In this document: one piece after another, positions 57,742 to 64,000 of the stretch | Position numbering within the stretch: position 1 is the first letter of the stretch | Layout of the letters: every line of letters starts with the position of its first letter | From: Hypericum androsaemum | Taxonomy: Eukaryota; Streptophyta; Magnoliopsida; Malpighiales; Hypericaceae | Assembly (NCBI GenBank): GCA_963995505.1 | Contig: OZ023183.1 | Coordinates: 18,844,671-18,908,670, forward strand | Length of the DNA: 64,000 nucleotides | Direction of reading: 5' to 3' | Notes under the pieces: generated by a model | The model's database searches: none | The model's input: only the letters and a program-made list of their open reading frames with translations | What the model was told of the DNA's origin: nothing | Translations under genes and position numbers: made by a program

Positions 57742-59379
57742 ATGAGCTACACGCGCCGTATTGGTTTCCTAATCAGGAGATCCTTCTCCCTCCCGAAGAA
57801 GCTCCCAACCCTAATCGCCGCCTTCTCGTCTTCTCCAAACCCTAAAAAACCGCCACCCGACCCCGGGAGCCAAGTGTACAACCGCGCCCTCAGGACCCAG
57901 CGCCCGCCCGCCATTCGATGGGACCCGTCGCTGCGCAACTCGATCAGCTTCATCGGGACCGTTAACCGCCCCCTCGCTACGATGAACACGAAGAAGACCG
58001 GTCGCTTCGGGGTCTACACCGTGCTCCAGGCCGGAAACCCTAACGGAGTTAGTGATCGCCCGCTTGAGTGAGTTTTCTCCCTTTCCGTACAGGTCGGTGG
58101 TTTTAATTTTTGAATTGCGATGAGCTAGGGTTTTGTTTTGATGAATAGGATTTTGGTGGTGCTATGGGAGGACACGGCGAGGAGGTATATGGATCATATA
58201 AGGCAGGACGATTGCGTATACGTGTCCGGGAGGTTAGAGTCCTATACTCGGTCTGGCCAGGACGGTGTTCCCAAATTACATTACAAGGTGAAGAGATTTA
58301 CGTTAGCAGATTTCGGCCGCTTTTTGATGCCTGCTTGATGTTGATTTCCCGTGTTTCAGTACTGATGTGTGTACATATTTGTTGGTAGATAATCGTGAAG
58401 GAGTTATGCTACGTAGCACAATCTGGTCGAGTAGTAATAGGGTTGAGACCTGGGGATAGGCAAATGAAACCGTCCAGTACATTTCAGGGGTCACAAGCAA
58501 TAGGAGGTACATGTTCTCTTTTGCTTTCTATTTTTGAAGTGCTATGTTCTTTATGTTCTTAAAGTGTACATGTAGCTTAGCGTGCACAGATAATGGCTTT
58601 AGAAAGATCAGGTTGTTATTATGGAATTTGTATTGCTAGATCCCTGTTTAGCCATGCTTGTGTGGCAATAGACTGCAAGGGATCAGTTGATTTGAAATTG
58701 AAATTTGCTGCTGCTTCAAATGAGCCGTACTAATGTTTGCATAACAGAGAGTGCCTTTGATATTAATTGTGGGAGTTTGTGACCTGCAAATAAGTGTTTT
58801 AGCAGATTCTTTTTGTTTCCCTTTTTCGTGCTCCTCGTTTTTTTCTGCATCTCTTTGCTAACAGGTTTTGGTGCCAATATCATGGAAAAAGTAAAAGATG
58901 ACCGCCTTGACGTGTGGAGAAAGGTTTTCGCTGAACCTGATGAATGGTGGGACAATAGAGCAGATAAGGCTCGCATGCAGAAAGATACATGGCCAGATTT
59001 TAAGCACAGAAGGACTGGGACGTGTCTTTGGCTGCGGCCAGATGATCCGGAATGGATTAGAAGTCAACTGCAATTGCTTGATTCCAAAACCACTGAAAGA
59101 ATCCATATGGAATATGATGATGAAGATGGCCTGGAACTGCATAATAATAAACTATACCTGTGGCAGGTGTTCTTTGCCAGTCCACGTGAATGGTGGGACC
59201 GGAGGAAAACAAAGAGAAATCCACGTGCCCCAGATTTTGTACACAAGTGTACTGGCGAGGCTCTTTGGTTGGATGCAAAGGATCCACCATGGGTCAAAAG
59301 ACAGCTTCAGCTTATTGATTCACTGAGTGATAACGATAATGCAAACGCTCGGCTCTCGCAGTTTATGGAATATGATTAG
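57742..59379 (+). CDS. Organellar single-stranded DNA-binding protein, OSB family, 365 aa, 4 exons
   Basis: Exons: 57742-58067, 58149-58287, 58389-58506, 58865-59379, all GT-AG, total 1098 nt. The N-terminus (MSYTRRIGFLIRRSFS and on) is rich in Arg and Ser with no acids, a typical mitochondrial or dual-targeting presequence. An OB-fold follows (about residues 65-165), including SISFIGTVNRPL and LVVLWEDTARRYMDHI, DCVYVSGRLESY. Two C-terminal PDF motifs follow: WRKVFAEPDEWWDNR...WPDFKHRRTG (about 212-265) and LWQVFFASPREWWDRR...APDFVHKCTGEALWLD (about 294-346). OSB proteins bind single-stranded DNA in mitochondria or plastids; OSB1 limits recombination at mitochondrial repeats in Arabidopsis. 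The number of PDF motifs differs between members, so the exact orthologue is uncertain. A LINE ends only about 150 bp upstream. Confidence 0.93.
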
Positions 59380-59892
59380 GAAGAAATGTCAAGGGTCCTC
59401 CAGGAGAGGAACATGATGCCAGCGAGCTTGACATCCCTCTAAAATGGTGCTAACTGCCATTGGATAGTGACTTTAAAATGCCAAATAATTCTAGTGGTAA
59501 GACCTGGGAATGGTGAAGGGATGGCAATGGCCAATGTCAGTCGAGCAAAGGCATAGACTTATTTCTTGGTGTAAGTGTACAGTAGCTCTACACATTGATA
59601 GTCCAGGGTATAAATAGCAAGCTCTAAATTCTTTATTTTCATTTCTGCGAGTTTTCTGCTATTTGCTATTCTGCATCAAACAGATTTATGACAAATCGAG
59701 TAACTACAACTGTAAACTTCTTAACCAAAATTTTTTCGCCAGAAACACTCTAGGAGCACTCCACTATTTGACTAGTTCAAAATGCATATCAAGAAGTTTC
59801 CTTGCTTATATTTCATAAACTAGAAAGTGAAATTAAACATGGCAAGTTCTGATTGTTTACTATTATTATATGCGTGTTACTTGCAGCCTGCA

Positions 59893-60540
59893 GGTGAAAT
59901 GGGAGAAACGGATTGGCCTCGCATGGAATTCCCTAAAGCTGAAGTTCTAATCCTGAACTTTGCTGGTAAAGAGTTCTTCCTGCCTCCATTCATTGATGGC
60001 ATGCCAAAGCATAGGGCCCTGATAGTGATCAACTACAGCAGCTCCAATGCATCAGTAGAAAACTTCTCAGTTCTTACCAATTTTGGCAAACCTGAGAAGC
60101 CTATGGCTTGAAAAGGTCTCTCTTGTGCATTTAACCGGGTCGACCGCCCCTTTGAAGAAGCTGAGAAAGATCAACAACGGCCTCGATCAATCCACCATAG
60201 AACTATCCCAAATCTTCCTTGCTCTTCTGGAGCTGACAACTGACCACTGTGATGATATGTTCAAGTTGCCCCCAGGCATCTGTAGCCTGCACTCGCTAAA
60301 GAGCCTCAGCATCACCAACTGCCACAATCTAAATGAGCTTCCATCCAATCTGGGTGGCCTTAGATCCTTGCATATCCTACGGCTGCCCGACTCTGAAAAC
60401 ATCTCATCTATCCACAGCTGTGCTTGAAGTACCTACCTGGACATCTCGCAATGTGTTAAGTCTCAAGTGCCTCCCTGAAGGGGTTGGGAGATTGTCCGGG
60501 TTGGAGAAGATTGACACGACTTTGCTTGATGAGTAATTCT
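59893..60540 (+). pseudogene. ADR1-type NLR leucine-rich-repeat fragment
   Basis: The sequence begins GEMGETDWPRMEFPKAEVLILNF (in part: TDWPRMEFPKAEVLILNF). It continues with FFLPPFIDGMP and ALIVINYSSSNAS, then after a frame shift near 60085 with NLRSLWLEKVSLVHLTGST and LPPGICSLHSLKSLSITNC, HNLNELPSNLGGLRSL. A second frame break near 60427 precedes CLPEGVGRLSGLEKID. This text is characteristic of the LRR domain of RPW8-type helper NLRs of the ADR1 clade. The RPW8, NB-ARC and C-terminal LRR ends are absent, and parts between the repeats are deleted. It is a dead fragment, probably from a lost or relocated gene copy. It cannot encode a working receptor. Confidence 0.85.
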
Positions 60541-61555
60541 AGTCTGATCATTGTAAATTCTAGCTTACTTGTTCGCGTACATAAAGTCACTCCATCAAAC
60601 GAAGCTTAATCGCGACCCTTGAAATAATTCTAACGACCTATAAAACTCTGCATGATAATATAAATTCCAATGATGCTTGCACATTGCAACAAAAAAAAAA
60701 GTCCTCAAAAGTTTTAGTCAACACGTTATGTACAAAGAAACAAATGCACTCCTCTTTTTTCTTTTTTCTTTTTTTTGAAGAGAGGAAAAAAAAACAAATG
60801 AAATCTCGAGATACGAGATTTGCCGATTTACAAAGATTGGAAGGACAGTTGCTTTGACATGCCACTATGAGGTGGGCCTATCTCAACTTTAATGGAGGAC
60901 CCATTCAAGATAAGGCATCAATGAACATGGACTTGGGAAAAGAGTTTAAGGCCCAGAAATTGAGAATAAAACAAAGAGGTCGGTCGGTATACAGGATGCC
61001 CCCAAATTAAGAAACAGAGATATCTGAATTTAAAGCAACCATCTCCTTTCTTTTAGCAATAATTTTGAATTTTAATATGAGAATGTAACAGTTTTAAAAA
61101 TTGTCATCAATAATTTTTCATTATTTCATTCTATGATTAATCCGTCTTTCAATCAATCTATTAAATATTCGGATATTAATACGAGCTGAGGTGGGGTCAG
61201 GCCACAGCCGAAGACATAACCTGATAGAAATCAACGGCCAACCACCAAACAACGCGTGGACCCCACCGTAAGATTCTCAATCGTGTCACTTCACCCTCCA
61301 CATTTTGTCTTCTACTCTTCTTCACTGCGGTCGCCGGTCCGTAGGTTCCTCGGTCGTTTTCTAGTTGTGGACTAGGACGAGGATAATGGATTCCTGAGAT
61401 ATTTTTCTTTGAATGCAAGATTTCCCGAGATTTTAAAAAGTTTAATTTTCAGCCACTTTAAATAACCTGACTTGTTATCACCAAAAAAAAACCTGACTTG
61501 TGAAGTTTTCTAAAGCAGGAACTTTCTCGGTTACTCTATAAGACATTGACCATCC
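60541..61555. other. Intergenic, no gene seen
   Basis: AT-rich DNA with short poly(A) and poly(T) tracts. No frame longer than about 75 residues and no repeat termini. Confidence 0.5.
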
Positions 61556-61564
61556 TTTTTTTAT

Positions 61565-62145
61565 AGGGAAAAGTCCACTTTCGTACCTTGTGGTATCGAC
61601 CAAAATCACTTTAGCACCCTGTGGTAAAAAACCGATCAATCGAGTCATACTTATTCCAATTAACATCAAAAAGGGCCTTGGGCAGCTGCCCGGAGCTGCC
61701 CGAACCTACCCGCCCGCTGCCCGGGCCACGTGGCCAGCCACGTCACCAAGAGGAGGAGGAGGAGGAGGAGGAGGAGGAGAGGAGGAGGGGGACGCGGGGA
61801 GGAGGAGGAGAGGAGGAGGGGGAGGAGGACGCGGGGAGGAGGAGGAGAGGAGGAGGAGGAGGAGGAAGAGGAGGCGGAGGCGGAGGCGGAGGAGGAGGAG
61901 GAGGAGGAGGAGGAAAATCGGAGGGGAGAGGAATTGGTGACGTGGCGCCACGTCACCAAAATTGGTGACGTGGCTGGCCACGTGGCCCGGGCAGCGGGCG
62001 GGTAGGTTCGGGCAGCTCCGGGCAGCTGCCCGAGACCCTTTTTGATGTTAATTGGAATAAGTATGACTCGATTGATCGGTTTTTTACCACAGGGTACTAA
62101 AGTGATTTTGGTCGATACCACAGGGTACGAAAGTGGACTTTTCCC
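61565..62145. mobile_element. 581-bp fold-back Mutator-type MITE with perfect 9-bp target duplication
   Basis: The arms (from GGGAAAAGTCCACTTTCG at 61565 and the inverse ending at 62145) match for about 185 bp, including GGTCGATACCACA and GGGCAGCTGCCC. TTTTTTATA flanks both sides (61556-61564 and 62146-62154). The space between the arms is a purine GAG-type tract. Nearly the whole element can form a hairpin. No coding capacity. Confidence 0.92.
61750..61915. repeat. GAG/GGA-rich trinucleotide tract
   Basis: An imperfect (GAG)n purine tract of roughly 165 bp, with GGGGGACGCGGGGAGG interruptions, sits in the loop of the fold-back element. Frames through it give Glu/Arg/Gly or Ser/Pro/Leu runs and are not genes. 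Confidence 0.9.
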
Positions 62146-62154
62146 TTTTTTATA

Positions 62155-62716
62155 TAGTTAATAGTTAAACTCTCATGTCGATTCGAATGAGTCATCCGAA
62201 TTAAGAAGATGGGATGTAACTCTATATTGTTTCTCTTCATCTGTCGGCTATCTTTGTGCCAAAATTTTCAACCGAATTATTTGGACTGACCATTAATTCT
62301 TGTCATTTCTTGTTGTGCACGTATTCATTATCTCCGAGATCATTATGAATTGGTCTTCCTCTATTTTTTTAGAATTATGTGATATCCTAACATCTATTTA
62401 ACCAATATTCACTTTATCCCAGTAATTTAACTACAAAAATTAGAATGACACCCATTTGGCCAAAAAAATCAGAAAAACTATGTCCGAAGTCACCTCAGTC
62501 ATTGCAACCTTTTGAGACAGAACACAAGTTGGTTCTGGCTACCCTAAAATCTTACAACAAGAGGGCCAAAAAGGGCACAAAAAAAAAAGGTAAAGCAACA
62601 ACCTACGAGCATTTAAGTCTAAAGGGTTACGATCTTTTTAAACAATGTAAAAATATTTTACATTTTTAGACACGTTTGGCTGAAGTATACAAAGGTACAA
62701 ACGGCCTGCTGCTTAA
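62155..62716. other. Intergenic, downstream of the transporter gene
   Basis: AT-rich. It probably includes the 3' untranslated region of the minus-strand transporter next to 62717. The 74-residue Lys-rich frame at 62445-62669 is not supported. Confidence 0.5.
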
Positions 62717-64000
62717 TTAGCGGAATCTGGAAGGTATCCAGCCGTGAGCTCTAAGGGGAAGGCTGTAGAACTCCACGGTTCTACCATCCCCGTGTTTGTG
62801 CTGGAATGGCGTCCACCACGGGAGTCCTCGGTCCACGGCTGACTCCCTTGCTTCGAGAGTGTTGTCGAGGATCGTCCCTATGATCATAGCCACCGTAGCG
62901 GGAGACGAGAAGATCGTGTTGAGAATGTCGTTGAACTGCAGGTATTGGCCAAAAAAGGATGATCATGCAACGAAAGAGATGAGAGAAGAGTGACAAGGTG
63001 GCGAAGCTTGTGATTATAGTGCAACTTACCCATCCACCACCGGTTCTAACTGGTCCGTGGCCATCGTTGGTGGTATTGCTGAGGAAATACTGAGGTATTG
63101 ATATTGCTAGGAATAAAGATACTCCCAGTACGTAGTGATTTCTCATCGAATTATTGTTGGAGAACTGTATGAACGAAATCCCGATAGCAGCTGCAAATTC
63201 CAAGAAGTTACACCAAGAACAGAATTACGTAATGAACAACACAAGAAGATGCAATGGAAAGACGAAATGAGAATACGTTAAAGGAGTCTACTCACCAACA
63301 ATGCCAAACAAAACGCAATAAATAGCTCCGAATATTGGCAGAGGGATTGAAGCAAACAAAGCACCGAATTTCCCTGAATAAAAAGCAATAAGATGAACCA
63401 TTAAATTCTAACTCGCGATCTAACCAATCTCGGGACCAATTCAGATATGCACCGGAAGCATACCAAAGATGGAGAAAAAGAACATGAAAGCAGTTGAAAC
63501 TTGCACCACTCTGCGGCTTCCTATTCGTGTGAGTCCAAGAAGGCCCACATTTTCACTGCAATGCCGTTCAGACTAGTCAGCAAAACAAGTTTCCATATCC
63601 CACTGATGTAAAGCAACCAGTTTCTGCTATTACATAATGATCTTCTAAAGTATCTTTCATGTTATGTAAGCAACAATATAAACGATTTGTCTCGAAGGAC
63701 GTTTTGTAATCCAATATGTTGAAAAGACGGATAGAGCAGTCAAGGGAAAGGTGTTACGTACACAGATGCAGTGGTGCCCGCACAAGCACCAAAAATTCCG
63801 TCAAGAAGTGAGCTGATACCCTGAAATCAGAAACAACATAAGATGCCTTCACCTTCCAAAGAACAGAGAATCCAAGACTGAAATACTATCAACATACAAA
63901 CAAGGACAGCAATGAATACCAAAAGGGGTAAACAGAAAAACAGGTTAGCTCCTGGCTATAAATCACCTGCAAACCGATACTTCTCGACAGTATATAAGCT
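62717..64000 (-). CDS. Nucleobase-ascorbate transporter (NAT/NCS2 family), C-terminal part, cut by the window edge
   Basis: Six exons on the minus strand are visible: 64000-63967 (partial), 63820-63762, 63555-63464, 63373-63296, 63190-63030, 62935-62717. All junctions are GT-AG and in frame, giving about 213 residues. The text includes ILSRSIGLQGISSLLDGIFG, AGTTASVENVGLLGLTRIGS, RRVVQVSTAFMFFFSIFGKF, FASIPLPIFGAIYCVLFGIV and VRTGGGWFNDILNTIFSSP, ending PLRAHGWIPSRFR. Those are the last membrane helices and the conserved cytosolic tail of plant NAT proteins. TTASVENVG and LTRIGSRRVVQ belong to the family's conserved substrate-site region. Family members move uracil, xanthine or related bases with H+ across the plasma membrane; substrate here is unknown. 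The N-terminal half lies right of the window. No defect was seen. Confidence 0.9.

Noticed and set aside
61590..62121. Glu/Arg/Gly-rich or Ser/Pro/Leu-rich frames of up to 151 residues
   Set aside because: They are translations of a GAG trinucleotide tract and inverted repeats inside a MITE.

Overview
This window is nuclear DNA from a flowering plant, most likely a eudicot. The genes have GT-AG introns. They include plant-only families (MIZ1/DUF617, OSB, R2R3-MYB) and a plant MAPKKK5-type kinase. Between them lies AT-rich DNA full of plant transposons. The sequence alone does not fix the species.

Genes, left to right: (1) an 18-exon prolyl-oligopeptidase-like serine hydrolase on the minus strand (1997-7174); (2) an intronless MIZU-KUSSEI1-like DUF617 gene (15812-16543); (3) an intronless R2R3-MYB of the MYB44/70/73/77 type (38391-39116); (4) a small single-pass membrane protein (45044-45352, minus); (5) an 8-exon MAPKKK5-like kinase (50251-52802, minus); (6) a 4-exon organellar single-stranded-DNA-binding OSB protein (57742-59379); (7) a broken ADR1-type NLR leucine-rich-repeat fragment (59893-60540); (8) the last six exons of a nucleobase-ascorbate transporter, cut by the window edge (62717-64000, minus). 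I translated every splice junction of the peptidase, kinase, OSB and transporter by hand. All stay in frame; the three complete genes give 729, 655 and 365 residues. The genes belong to unrelated pathways (proteolysis, root tropism, transcription, MAPK signalling, organelle DNA, immunity, transport) and do not form a functional cluster.

The space between genes has a readable history. 16.6-27.6 kb is an ancient duplication of the region downstream of the MIZ1-like gene (blocks B-A and B'-A'). The first copy was then inflated by neighbouring Mutator-type insertions at 17816-18250, 18281-21712 and 21823-22802. One has a second TIR element nested inside it holding a 467-bp triplication, and another carries a piece of a methylthioribose kinase gene. 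29.5-35.5 kb holds two retroposons that used the same 13-bp target, with a decayed Ty1/copia element (29942-34933) nested in the second. Other mobile DNA: a GC-rich Mutator-type element (36164-37258), a fold-back Mutator-type element with a GAG tract (61565-62145), solo LTRs (24059-24322 and 43435-44745), two large 5'-truncated LINEs (47071-49341 and about 55187-57590), several LINE tails and hAT-type MITEs. Target-site duplications confirm most boundaries.

I saw no defence island, CRISPR array, biosynthetic cluster or clearly new molecular system. The most unusual items are the Pack-MULE-like cargo, tRNA-like pol III boxes near both ends of a Mutator-type element, the reused retroposon target, and a TIR element flanked by an abnormally long duplication.
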